This document shows, piece after piece, positions 52,123-61,918 of a stretch of 64,000 bases of DNA. Under the pieces are notes generated by a model, which saw only the letters and a list, made by a program, of their open reading frames with translations, had not been told where the DNA came from and ran no database searches. The position numbers were made by a program, and so were the translations under genes. Origin of the DNA: Eremothecium cymbalariae DBVPG#7215 (lineage: Eukaryota > Ascomycota > Saccharomycetes > Saccharomycetales > Saccharomycetaceae); NCBI RefSeq assembly GCF_000235365.1, contig NC_016452.1:792001-856000 (forward strand). The letters are read 5' to 3'. Numbering within the stretch: position 1 is the first letter of the stretch; each line of letters starts with the position of its first letter.

Positions 52123-52987
52123 ACTTGAAATTTAACACCTTCTGCGAAATTATATTTATAGTAACCCTTTTTGAGCAATTTTATCAAAATTTTATTGTTA
52201 TAATAGCCTAGTAGAATGGGTTACCATGTTGTCCGGTTTTAACGTACGTTTCACTTACATATCCATATATATATAACTTTAATAATCAAAGCCCATCCTC
52301 TGAGGCTCTTGGTTTATCCGCATGAATAGATAACCAACTAAGGTACACTTTTTTGCTTTAGTCCTTGTGTCTGCTATCATGCGCAAAAAGAAAATGCCTC
52401 GAGGACTTAAATTCTAACATATGCGTAACAATAGGTTTCTCAAAGAGAAAAGGAATCTCCCGGGGGTGAGTCGAACACCCGATCTCCAGATTACAAATCT
52501 TGCAAATTACAGTCTGGCGCCTTAAACCAACTTGGCTACCGAGAGGAGGATTTCAGCGTGCTGACTGAGTCAAATATGTATTTAATAATGATCGTTGTTC
52601 GCACGTGATGGTTTTAAATGAGACGCAGACGGGCAGTTGTTATTAAGCTACTTATGAAGAATCTTCACTGCATAACAAATTTATATTTAAAAATACAAGC
52701 TTCTTGTTGTCTTGCCTTTTGAATTCTTTGCGCTGATTAGTTCTGCTGTTTATAAGGCACAACAGGCCAACCGTATATATTTATCTATCTATATATGTAT
52801 GTGTGTATAATAAATCAGCAATTTCGGTTTACGGCGGTGGTACTTCCAATGAGCACAGCATGGCTACTCTATTTTTCTGGCCTTTCACGACACACAAAAT
52901 GTTATATTCTACGTTGCTGGCTGTTGTTTGTATGTACCATGCTTCAATATTATCTACAAATTATTTTTACTCCCGGGAGTTAGACAT
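52123..52987. other. Intergenic, AXL1 to RRP15, with tRNA-Tyr
   Basis: Apart from the tRNA, only a CACGTG (52602-52607) and short non-coding frames are seen. Confidence 0.5.
52456..52545 (-). tRNA. tRNA-Tyr (anticodon GTA), with intron
   Basis: The minus strand reads CTCTCGGTAGCCAAGTTGG at the 5' end and closes with a matching CCGGGAG acceptor. The anticodon arm contains CAGACTGTAA, giving anticodon GTA. A short intron of about 14 bases follows position 37, as in all yeast tRNA-Tyr genes. The T arm has GTTCGACTC and a TTTT terminator lies just beyond. Confidence 0.96.
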
Positions 52988-53740
52988 CTAGCTGTTCCCA
53001 GCGGCTTTCACCAAGTCCAAAAACTTTTCCTTCGAGACTTCAGTCAATATGGTCTTTCTTTCAGCTGCATTTTTAACCGTCGACAGCGTCTCTTGGACTT
53101 CTCTCTCGGTTTTCACTTGTGTAGACAAAATTGCATTGAACAACTTTACCACTCCCTTTTGTGCAATTTTCCTCAGGTTCCGTTCTTTTTCTAAAACCTT
53201 CGTGATCCGCTCTGAATCTTCCCCAGCTGCTACTGTAGGGATGATCTCCGTATTCCTAGTCTTATTTAACATCTGTTTCTTTTGGGCAAGCAGTGCCTTT
53301 TTGGCTTTTAGCTCCAGTTTGTCTGCCTCGCTTTTTTTCAATACCCTCTTGTTTCTGGCTAAAATTGGGTTTACACGGTCATACGCCTTTAGATGAGATC
53401 CCAAAATATTGGAAAGCGCATTCGAGAATGATTCGGACCCATCATCATGTTTAGACTTCGACGATTTCTTACTTTTTGAGAAGTCGTACTCATCCTCCTC
53501 GCCGTCCTCACCCTCCTCCTCGCCGTCCTCACCCTCCTCTTCGCCTCCAGACGACGAGGACGAGCCCTGATCCAAATCCGACTCATCTCCTACCACAGAA
53601 TCACCATCTGAAGAAGATTCATTGCCGGAAATCACCTCCTCATCCTGCAAACCACTGCCACGCTTCTGACCTTTGTCCTCGGATTCGTTAAGCTTCCTCT
53701 TTTTCCTATCCGAAACACTAATACCGCCCTTGGACGCCAT
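52988..53740 (-). CDS. RRP15: Rrp15, pre-60S ribosome assembly factor
   Basis: A 250-residue protein, the same length as S. cerevisiae Rrp15, ATG at 53740-53738. The Ser/Glu-rich acidic N-terminal half includes a duplicated 21-base unit (about 53497-53540) giving Glu-Gly-Glu-Asp repeats. The conserved basic half follows (FSNALSNILGSHLKAYDRVNPILARNKRV is the family core; later GVVKLFNAILSTQ). Nucleolar; needed for 27S pre-rRNA processing. YPR143W homologue. Confidence 0.95.
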   Translation of the reverse strand: MASKGGISVSDRKKRKLNESEDKGQKRGSGLQDEEVISGNESSSDGDSVVGDESDLDQGSSSSSGGEEEGEDGEEEGEDGEEDEYDFSKSKKSSKSKHDDGSESFSNALSNILGSHLKAYDRVNPILARNKRVLKKSEADKLELKAKKALLAQKKQMLNKTRNTEIIPTVAAGEDSERITKVLEKERNLRKIAQKGVVKLFNAILSTQVKTEREVQETLSTVKNAAERKTILTEVSKEKFLDLVKAAGNS

Positions 53741-54515
53741 CTTTCTATCTATAATGTAACCCCAGTACCACTCCTAAGCCTAATCCAATACCAGATATCT
53801 CTCCAACTACGAAAAGCTCCTCAAACTTGCACCACTTGAGTGTGAGACCTCATCTCATCATTCTGCCAGAGTTCTTTTGGCTTAAAAAATTTCCATGATG
53901 AGCTCCAGCTAGTATTAAGTGACATTTGAACATTTCAACTCGAACCTCTAGTCAGCAATGAATTAAAACCACATAATTGAGAAACATAATGAAGAAGCTG
54001 ATTCCTGATTCTATCTCTTCCAGTACTATTATTTAGATTCTTCTACATGCACCAAGCATCTTCAAGCGTATTTATCGTATTGTTTTGTGTTGGTGTCAGC
54101 GTCACGCAAGCGCACTCTTTCCGCCAAGGGAAGACTTTCCTCTTGAGACGCCATACAGGCACGGTTGTGGCGGCTGAGTGCCAAATAACTGTCTGTTAAG
54201 GCATTGAAGTTGTAGGATGTGTGTTCTATCAATAAGTGTGAAGTTTTAAAGTAATAGGTAGAAGGTTCTGTAGTGTGATCTGTATTTTTGCCCTCTCTGA
54301 TTTCAGTTAGTACGAAACGTTTCTGTAACTCAACTTAATCACACGAAAACAAAAGACCTTATAACTAAAACAAACGCGAAGTACGTATAGTAATACAAAA
54401 GATATAAACGCAGGAGAATTAGGGACTTGCAATTAGTGCTACAGGTGGGTTTCTATCTTTTTTTTGGTTTTTGGGTTTCTGATCCTTCGAGGTATACAAA
54501 GGGTTTCAATTACTG
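53741..54515. other. Divergent promoter RRP15/KAR3
   Basis: A CTCATCTCATC stretch (about 53849-53860) and AAAAAATTT (about 53886-53894) resemble weak PAC and RRPE elements for RRP15. No snoRNA could be supported: a TGATGA at about 53896 lacks a partner CTGA box. Confidence 0.45.
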
Positions 54516-56651
54516 ATGACTGCACCTACTACTCCTAATAAGCAACGTGATTATGGTCATATGCCATCTTCGCCGTCGCTGATTCCATCGCCTAGGAATG
54601 CTTCGTATTCGCCTAAGTACCAGCCACGGTCTGAAGAGATAGATGAAAGTCGTATCAAAGTGCTTAATCCTGTGGATACCAACCAAATCATTAGTTCTAC
54701 CAAGCAGCATCTGCAACAGCACAAAGAACCACACAGTCACATGACGCATTTTTATCGTGAGAATGTTAAGCAGTTGACATATTTGCAAGATAATTTGATG
54801 CTGAAGAAGCAGAAATTGGATCTTGTGCGAGATGAGATGGTTTCCACCAGGGCGAAGGTGGACACTCTTGAGTTGAAGTTGGAAAAGTTGAAGGAGGATA
54901 AGCGTTCGAAAGAACAGGAAGTTCTGCTAAAGGAGAATGAATTGAAGAGCCTACGTGATGAGTCTGAAACCAAGAAGAAGTTTATGTTGCAAGGTCATGA
55001 TTTACAGTTGCAACAGGTGAAGAGCAGAAAGGAGGCGGAATTGAATTCGTTGCAATCTAGTTATAGAAGTAGATGGGATAGGACGAAATTTCTGAAAGTT
55101 CAGCAGTTCGATGTAGAGCGGGATGAAACGTTGGCGGAGGTTGTGGAATTGAGAAAGTTGGTTGAAGAAAGCGAGATGCATCTAAAGAAGCTGCTTCAAG
55201 ATAACGAATCTAAGGATAGAGAGCAGAAGGAAATTTGGTTGAGGAATTTCCAAAATGATTGGAAACGAACTATCCAGGACAATGAGGCAGCTTCGGGTGA
55301 AATAGAAAGATTGCAGAAGCAAGTTAAAAATGAATTAAAGCCAAAGCTAAGGTCCCAAGAAGAGGAGATTATATTACTCAAGGAAACTTTGAAACAACTT
55401 CGGAAGAAACTGGACGCATCAAAGGCGCTGAGTGTATCTCTCTCTGATAAAATAAATCTCACTACCTTAGGTATTAAGAATTCGCTGAAGATCCGTAGAG
55501 AGTTGAAAGACTATATTGAAACATCTAAGAGAGAAATGAACCAAATTCGCGAAATATTGATCAAAGAAGAGACCATGAGACGAAAATTGCATAATGAACT
55601 TCAAGAGCTACGCGGTAATATTCGAGTATATTGTAGGATACGACCACCGTTATTAGCTGAATCTCAGGACACTTCTCACTTTCATATTGAGAAGTTTAAT
55701 GAATCTAAGGGGTTTCAAGCTCTTACAATTAAACGTGAAAACGGTAGATGTTTTTCTTACAATTTTCATTTTGATAAAATATTTGAGCCGCACAATACCA
55801 ATGCAGACGTATTTCAAGAAATATGTCAATTGGTGCAATGTTCGTTAGATGGTTATAATGTTTGTATATTTGCATATGGACAAACAGGTTCTGGTAAAAC
55901 TTACACTATGTTAAACCCAGGAGATGGTATGATTCCAATGACTTTATCCCATATATTTCAATGGACTGAAGACCTAATGGAACACGGCTGGCGTTATGAA
56001 ATGGACTGTGAATATATTGAAATTTATAATGAGACCATTCTGGATTTATTGCGTGAATTCAATAGTAATGATAATATCGATGATATTCTGGAATCTCAAA
56101 AGCACGAAATTAGACACGACCACGATAATCACGCCACATCTATCACAAATGTAACCAAAATGAAAATGACTTCCCAAGAACAAGTTGACAGTATGTTAAA
56201 GAGGGCCTCACGTATGCGCTCAACTGCATGTACGCGATCTAATGAACGTTCCTCTAGATCACATAGCGTATTTATGGTTCATATTAATGGTCATAATGAC
56301 CAAACAGGTGAAGTCTCGCACGGAAAATTAAATTTAATTGATTTGGCTGGATCTGAACGCATTAACTCATCACTAGTGACTGGTGATAGACTAAGGGAAA
56401 CACAGAACATTAACAAGTCTTTAAGCTGTCTAGGTGACGTTATTTATGCATTGAATTCACCTGACGCGGCAAAACGACATATTCCATTTAGAAATTCGAA
56501 GCTTACCTATCTGTTGCAGTACAGTTTAATTGGTGATTCAAAAACTTTAATGTTTGTTAATATTCCATCTGATCAGAAACACACTAATGAAACATTAAAC
56601 TCCTTGAGGTTTGCATCTAAGGTCAATTCGACCAAAATGACCAAGAGATGA
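54516..56651 (+). CDS. KAR3: Kar3, minus-end kinesin-14 motor
   Basis: A 711-residue protein (729 in S. cerevisiae), ATG at 54516. The N-terminal ~90 residues are basic and Pro/Ser-rich. A long coiled coil follows (about 90-360), then the neck (LHNELQELRGNIRVYCRIRPP) and a C-terminal motor. The P-loop GQTGSGKT is at about 455-462, switch I is NERSSRSHS and switch II is LIDLAGSE. Kar3 pairs with Cik1 or Vik1 and acts in karyogamy and spindle function. YPR141C homologue. Confidence 0.97.
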   Translation: MTAPTTPNKQRDYGHMPSSPSLIPSPRNASYSPKYQPRSEEIDESRIKVLNPVDTNQIISSTKQHLQQHKEPHSHMTHFYRENVKQLTYLQDNLMLKKQKLDLVRDEMVSTRAKVDTLELKLEKLKEDKRSKEQEVLLKENELKSLRDESETKKKFMLQGHDLQLQQVKSRKEAELNSLQSSYRSRWDRTKFLKVQQFDVERDETLAEVVELRKLVEESEMHLKKLLQDNESKDREQKEIWLRNFQNDWKRTIQDNEAASGEIERLQKQVKNELKPKLRSQEEEIILLKETLKQLRKKLDASKALSVSLSDKINLTTLGIKNSLKIRRELKDYIETSKREMNQIREILIKEETMRRKLHNELQELRGNIRVYCRIRPPLLAESQDTSHFHIEKFNESKGFQALTIKRENGRCFSYNFHFDKIFEPHNTNADVFQEICQLVQCSLDGYNVCIFAYGQTGSGKTYTMLNPGDGMIPMTLSHIFQWTEDLMEHGWRYEMDCEYIEIYNETILDLLREFNSNDNIDDILESQKHEIRHDHDNHATSITNVTKMKMTSQEQVDSMLKRASRMRSTACTRSNERSSRSHSVFMVHINGHNDQTGEVSHGKLNLIDLAGSERINSSLVTGDRLRETQNINKSLSCLGDVIYALNSPDAAKRHIPFRNSKLTYLLQYSLIGDSKTLMFVNIPSDQKHTNETLNSLRFASKVNSTKMTKR

Positions 56652-57354
56652 ACTGATTTTTTTTCTTGCGTATTATTCCTGAAAACGAAAAGATATTTCA
56701 TTAATCAGGTATGAATTAAAGTGCCTGTGAATTATTTGTCCAACCAACTACTGGAATCCTTTACAAATTAAGGTGAAGAGTATTTGACACATCTTTTTTG
56801 TCTTCAAAATAAAGTAAGAATAGTGGGTAAGCATATTTTGAGTCAGAAAGCTTTTATGGATTGCGTCCCAAGAAATTCGCTACAGGGAAACTTCATTTGT
56901 TCTAATTAGCAGTCTGTTCCTGGGCTGATATCCGCATATTTACACATAAAATAGGCAGTGCCAACGCAGATGATACGAATTTATGCGAACTAACTCGAAA
57001 TTAACCGATTACAGAAGATAATTCCTTAACTTCATAAAATGGTGGACAATGGAGTGCAAATCTTACGAATCTGAAAATGTTCCAATTATTTTCTAATTAC
57101 AAGAGGTTATAGAAACTCTATATCTGTATCATAATACAGATAATTACGGCTATTTTAAAGCTTGGTTTTCAGAAATTATACTGTTGAATTAAGCTAGTGT
57201 GTAGAAAGTCTATCTGGCTACTAACCGTGACATAAAGACGGCACTATACTTTTTTTGTATTAATTTATATAATGTACAAGAATTTTATTGAAATAGACCA
57301 AAAGGGAATGTCGGCTACTTGGTCTAATGGTCTTCATCACTATTGTTACTTTGA
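56652..57354. other. Intergenic, KAR3 to TAZ1 (convergent)
   Basis: A 703-base gap between two converging genes, longer than needed for two 3' ends. No open frame or RNA signature was recognised. Confidence 0.45.
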
Positions 57355-58512
57355 TCAACTTTTTTTGTCTTCGTCTTTACAGCTGGCCTGTAATCTCCGT
57401 ATTGCCCAATTCTTGCCAATAAACTTTACATCCTGCGCAGATGCACCTTCCGTTTCAGTATAACGTCTCCACCACTCGGGTGACTTGAATCTCGTATCCT
57501 CTTGAGGAAGCTTGCATTCTTGATGTCGAATTTTCGCGACATGTTCCCTCAATTCTGCAGCTAATCGAGACCGCAAATCCTCAGCCTCCTTTCCAGTACG
57601 CAGCTCTGGGGTTAAATCGGTGGGATTCTTTGGATCATGATACTTTTCAAGAAGTCTTCTCCACTCTTCCCTATATTTTTCAATAATACCATCGTCAATT
57701 GGGTCTCCCACAGTAATTTTTATTTCAGCTCCAAAATTCCTTGGCAAATATCTTTCTACTACTGTATCCGCAGCAGATTCTGGTGCTATTTTCTCAAACC
57801 CAGTACCAAATATTGGAACGATAATTGGGGCCTTGGTACTTTCTAAAACCATTCTAGCAACACCCCACTTAAAATACCTCATCGAATTGGAATGCGGCGC
57901 TTGCAACTGCAAAACAAATCCCTCTGGGAAAACATGTAGCCAAGAAGGTTTATCCCTAGCAATCGGTGAAACATAAGATACTTTCTTGATAGACTGCACA
58001 AATTCAGGAGCCTTCATTGTTCTTTCCCGGTAGGGCTCCCATTCCAAATCTAACGTGTCATCAGGTGAAAGTAGCCTGATTGAAGCATCTATGGATCCCT
58101 GGAAAGGTCCCGCACCAAATCTATCAGTAGCCAATACTTTACCCAACGAGAAGAATGTTGACAAGAACCTATTTTGAAAACAAATGTTGCGTGCACCTAA
58201 GCACCATCTAACTTGATCAAAATCTTTGTATATCCGCCATGGGAACACACCCCATAAAAACGGATCATCCACCACAGACATATGATTCATAATCGTCACT
58301 AACCCTCGGTTTTCATTTACGGTTCTAGCTAGTGCTGTTTCTAGCTTTTCAAAGTTAAATAATTCCACATTGTAGCACATAGAAAGCACTAATTTAGAGA
58401 CTGCAATAGTCAGCAAGCACGTACCATGAGAAGCCCACCTCCAAAGTCTAGACCTTTCACTATAATTAGATAGTACCTCATCTCCACGGTTCAATACACC
58501 CGGAAGTGACAT
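57355..58512 (-). CDS. TAZ1: Taz1, tafazzin (cardiolipin-remodelling transacylase)
   Basis: A 385-residue protein (381 in S. cerevisiae), ATG at 58512-58510. The acyltransferase motif HX4D is H77-MSVV-D82 in NHMSVVDDP, and later motifs include HVFPEGFVLQ and APIIVPIFGTGFEKIAP. Tafazzin transfers acyl chains to monolysocardiolipin at mitochondrial membranes. YPR140W homologue, divergent from LOA1 across 215 bases, as in S. cerevisiae. Confidence 0.96.
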   Translation of the reverse strand: MSLPGVLNRGDEVLSNYSERSRLWRWASHGTCLLTIAVSKLVLSMCYNVELFNFEKLETALARTVNENRGLVTIMNHMSVVDDPFLWGVFPWRIYKDFDQVRWCLGARNICFQNRFLSTFFSLGKVLATDRFGAGPFQGSIDASIRLLSPDDTLDLEWEPYRERTMKAPEFVQSIKKVSYVSPIARDKPSWLHVFPEGFVLQLQAPHSNSMRYFKWGVARMVLESTKAPIIVPIFGTGFEKIAPESAADTVVERYLPRNFGAEIKITVGDPIDDGIIEKYREEWRRLLEKYHDPKNPTDLTPELRTGKEAEDLRSRLAAELREHVAKIRHQECKLPQEDTRFKSPEWWRRYTETEGASAQDVKFIGKNWAIRRLQASCKDEDKKS

Positions 58513-58727
58513 AGTAGTGTATATTGCTTCGTATTAACTTTTCTCGTTTACAACTTCGATGATGTTGATGATGAGATGCCCGAGCTGGCTACCAAAAGCT
58601 TTTTTGTCACGTTTTAAGTTATGATGTTAAATGTGATGATATACAGTGCAAAGTGAGAGCAGTAAACCCTAACGTGCTGCAATATTGTAGCTACAGTTTG
58701 CATTAATAATTGAATATTGGATCTATA

Positions 58728-59588
58728 ATGGAGAAGTATACTAATTGGATGGATAAAGGTACAGGTATTAAGCCTTTCATTCCCATCAAGTCACCAAGGG
58801 CGAAATTTGGATCGTGTATGGTTTTGATGGTTAAAGGAATAATTGTTTTGCCACTGGCACTGTTATGGATGCTTCTTCAACTCACTGGAGTTGGTTCGAA
58901 GGTACTTGGCACTGCCATTATGAAATTTTTGTTTGGATGGAGTTCACAGATACATGTTGAAGGTGTCAAAAGGAGTGATATTTCGAACAAGCACATGCCT
59001 GAAGCTAATAGGTTGTATATCGTGAACTATATATCGCCGTTGGATGGGATTTTTCTTTCTTTGATATCACAAGCACCAGTAGTATTGTTGGTGCCTAGGC
59101 GTGACAAGTTATATTGGTTCACACCATGGCAGCTTTTCAAATTTACGTTGGGCGGTGCGTTGGACATACCAAAAGGCCAGCCACATATTGAAGATCCAAA
59201 GCTCTTGAAAGCAGATTCTGCCTTTTTTATTCTGGCTGAGGGTACAACATCTACGGGAAGGACTGTCCTCCCATTCGAACTGGGGGAGGACACATTTTCA
59301 CTACTTACCAAGGAGGCGTATAGCAAAGTCTATCCTGTAAGCTTGAGTTTAACGGCTGCACCGTTATGCACGCCAGTAGCCATTGGGTTTTGGAAGTATC
59401 TCAGCTATTTGTCGGCACACAAAGTCTGCTATAAGTGCAGGATTATGCATCCAGTAAATAAGGCAGATCTGGCGACTCTACGTGTTACATTAGTCGGGGG
59501 CGACAAGTACATGTTAGTGGGTAAGAATATGAACCTTGAATCTAAGAAGAAGTTTGTGAATGTATGGACTGCGGAAAACTATCCTTGA
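58728..59588 (+). CDS. LOA1: Loa1/Vps66, lysophosphatidic acid acyltransferase-related protein
   Basis: A 286-residue protein (300 in S. cerevisiae), from the ATG at 58728; the frame is open upstream through a TTG but has no earlier ATG. A membrane segment spans about residues 30-58 (MVKGIIVLPLALLWMLLQLTG). At the site of the usual HX4D motif the sequence is NYISPLDG, with Tyr in place of His. LAEGTTSTGR corresponds to the glycerol-phosphate-binding EGTRS-type motif. Loa1 acts in the ER and on lipid droplets in triacylglycerol synthesis. YPR139C homologue. Confidence 0.92.
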   Translation: MEKYTNWMDKGTGIKPFIPIKSPRAKFGSCMVLMVKGIIVLPLALLWMLLQLTGVGSKVLGTAIMKFLFGWSSQIHVEGVKRSDISNKHMPEANRLYIVNYISPLDGIFLSLISQAPVVLLVPRRDKLYWFTPWQLFKFTLGGALDIPKGQPHIEDPKLLKADSAFFILAEGTTSTGRTVLPFELGEDTFSLLTKEAYSKVYPVSLSLTAAPLCTPVAIGFWKYLSYLSAHKVCYKCRIMHPVNKADLATLRVTLVGGDKYMLVGKNMNLESKKKFVNVWTAENYP

Positions 59589-59679
59589 AAAGGATTTTAA
59601 AAAAAATACATATATAATAAACATTTCATCCTCCTTCTTTATTTTGTTTTGCCTTTTTAGTGAATATTTGACCTACATT

Positions 59680-60821
59680 TTAGAAGTACCTGTTTGTTTC
59701 TGAAGTCTCCCTAAGTTCACCGTCAAAGACCCATTGTATGCCGATGGGATCTGGGACCTTTCCCTGTGGAAGCTGCCAGTGACCTTCCACAGGTTGCATA
59801 AACACGGAGTCGTTAGACTTCTGGAACCGATATTGAAGGAGAATCACCAACGGAACGAGAAAATCCTGTAGGACCTGTTTCAAAAAGGGATGCAGTCCTG
59901 CAACCTGGCGAGCAAATGTTTTGGCACTCTTGTTTTAATTTTTCGCTGCCAATTCAACAGCTTGGATTTTGTCCTCTGCCGTAATCCTCCATCTTTCAGC
60001 GTCATCAGGTACTCCCTTGAAACCATATTGGCCTTCAATAGTTTCGATGTCGCCTCTTCAAGCATCCCGAGAGCAACCCCACACTCATTTTTATTGTAAC
60101 GATCCATAGAAAACAATACTAATGACAAAATATCCAAAAACGTCGACAGTGCCCGCGTGTATTCAGCAAGTTCAGTAACCTCCAGTTGTCGACATAATTG
60201 GTGGCATCCTAATGCAAGTTTTCCATACGCAGCAGAATGACTAGAAAGCGTCTCCAGATCAGAGTCTTGCAATGTCAACAAATCATCATATTTGCTCCCT
60301 TGCTTTATCAACGTCTCGTGCAACTTTGATATTGTTAAGATTACTACGCGCACCTGCTGACTCAACGTCCAGGTTTGCATATAGGCGTTTACTACAGAGA
60401 TCATCTCCGGCGATTTAGCTGCAATCCCTGTATCGATTAGAAATTCAGTTAACCCAATCGCCCGCTTCCCCATGCTCGTGCTCGATCGCCAAGCCTCGCC
60501 GCTGCATCCCTCACCTCCATCACAATAAGCTCGTTCCACAAGCTCCTGCGCCAACTCCTCGAACTTACATGACATCTGCAACACTGAATATACAATCTCC
60601 ATCTCCACAACTTCATCCCTGATCTCACCACCATAATAGCACCGCAGTAGCCCATTTACATAGCCACTCCAGTTATCTAACTGCTGCGTAATGCTACCAC
60701 CGCCGTCAATCCCGTCAATGCCCTTTGTTGCTGTACGACGCAAAACAATCAGATCAGCTGTTAGCGACCGAGGCTCTTCCCGTGGTAAATTCAAAACCAA
60801 TTTTGAGGTAATCAGAATCAT
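59680..60821 (-). CDS. YGR122W-like BRO1-domain protein, interrupted by a one-base frameshift
   Basis: Two overlapping minus-strand frames form one protein of about 380 residues (402 for YGR122W). The first runs from the ATG at 60821-60819 to a stop at 59882-59880; the second covers the C-terminus to 59680. The likely shift lies between 59883 and 59934, plausibly at the four-base A-run (T-run on the + strand) at 59919-59922. One added A there would give ...RVPKTFARQVAGLHPFLK. YGR122W is a Bro1-like protein needed for Rim101 processing at alkaline pH. Placement beside a MEP gene matches MEP1-YGR122W. Confidence 0.75.
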
Positions 60822-61128
60822 CACCACCTAACATCTCATCAACAACATTTTCTTCAAACCATCAAAAGAATCCGTGCTTTTCCCTGGGCCTCTCTCCCTC
60901 CTCCCCTTCCCACACTATCCGATAATTTTTCAATATAGCAATATATATAATGTTCAACGGGTATATGATGCAGCTGCTTACACGACTCCCGTACACCACA
61001 CACAACCCAGACGCACATCCTCGAGAAATAAACCTATTACGTAATCTCATTATCATACACCACGAATGTTTTGTTTGTTTTTGTTTTGTTTTTTGTCGCC
61101 TCTCGAAGCTTTCCGTCTCGAGGAAAAC

Positions 61129-61170
61129 CGGCTTCTCATTGGCCACCGTACGGTGGCCAATGAGAAGCCG
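61129..61170. repeat. Perfect 42-base palindrome
   Basis: Arms of 21 bases (61129-61149 and 61150-61170) meet with no spacer at GTAC. Each arm includes CTTCTCATTGGCCACCG or its complement, so there are two inverted CCAAT/ATTGG boxes. A second hairpin, GCCGCG-TTGT-CGCGGC (61167-61182), overlaps its right end. Confidence 0.95.
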
Positions 61171-61383
61171 CGTTGTCGCGGCAACCGTATCCAGTAATCG
61201 CGTAAATCACCTGATCTGGGAAATGCTTGTTCCTTGAGAGCCCACAAAGAAAAATGCCGTCCACCGTCGGTGCTAGTGCCAGTACGTCTTCCCCTATAGT
61301 CATCTCTTGCTGGTAACTAAAGCTTTACTAACAGCACAAAATAATTAAAAACGTATTGGTTTCGAGCTCCAGATATTTTTCCT

Positions 61384-61447
61384 GATAAGATATGATAATG
61401 TTATGCCGTTATGTAAACAAAACGTAGTAATGATACAGTTCCTTATC
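61384..61447. promoter_or_regulatory. GATA sites upstream of the ammonium transporter
   Basis: GATAAG occurs on the + strand at 61384-61389 and on the - strand (CTTATC) at 61442-61447. Gln3/Gat1 bind such pairs to induce MEP genes when good nitrogen is scarce. About 470-535 bases before the ATG. Confidence 0.65.
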
Positions 61448-61461
61448 TTGTTCTTGCTGCG

Positions 61462-61477
61462 CGAGCGGGCAGCTGCC
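61462..61477. repeat. 16-base GC palindrome
   Basis: GCGGGCAGCTGCCCGC is a perfect palindrome without spacer, about 290 bases right of the 42-base palindrome. Confidence 0.8.
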
Positions 61478-61918
61478 CGCGCTTGAACTATATAGGCGCC
61501 AATGAACTGAAAATAGCGGGAAAAGCGTCTTCTATGTAGCGATAGAGTTTCAGAACAGCTTTTACTTGCTTATGCTGACGAATCGGTTGTATTAGAGCAG
61601 AGCAATGGGTTCCTGTAGCTTGTCTTGTGAAAAATTGGAGTTAAAAAGGGCTAAAAGGTAGCCTATATAGGTAACGATGGTATAACCGGATCTTTCAAGG
61701 GCCATATTGAGTTTTTGAGGGCATTTATATATATATATTTATATATATATGTATGTGCGTGTGTGTGTATGTGTATATGTGGAATTTATAAAGGCGACGA
61801 CGGTTTGATATAAGGGACTTAATAGTAACTATTTTTTTTGATAATAATAGTAAGTGACATATAGTGATATTTTGTGGAAGAGGGTACTATTGCAACGGGT
61901 GAATCTGAAGATTTTAAT

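Larger units (their letters stand above)
60822..61918. other. Long divergent promoter region with palindromes and GATA sites
   Basis: Between the YGR122W-like gene and the ammonium transporter. It contains the 42-base palindrome, two smaller GC-rich palindromes, GATAAG sites and a TA/TG microsatellite (61725-61782). Open frames at 60862-61247 arise partly from reading the palindrome twice and are not genes. Confidence 0.65.

Noticed and set aside
52970..52985. ACTCCCGGGAGT palindrome beyond the RRP15 stop
   Set aside because: Only 12 bases; expected occasionally by chance and not extended by flanking pairs.
53890..53980. Box C/D snoRNA between RRP15 and KAR3
   Set aside because: A TGATGA is present but no CTGA box or terminal stem at a suitable distance.
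60862..61247. Frames on both strands containing an identical FSLATVRWPMRSR stretch
   Set aside because: The shared peptide comes from reading the 42-base palindrome in both orientations. No real gene.
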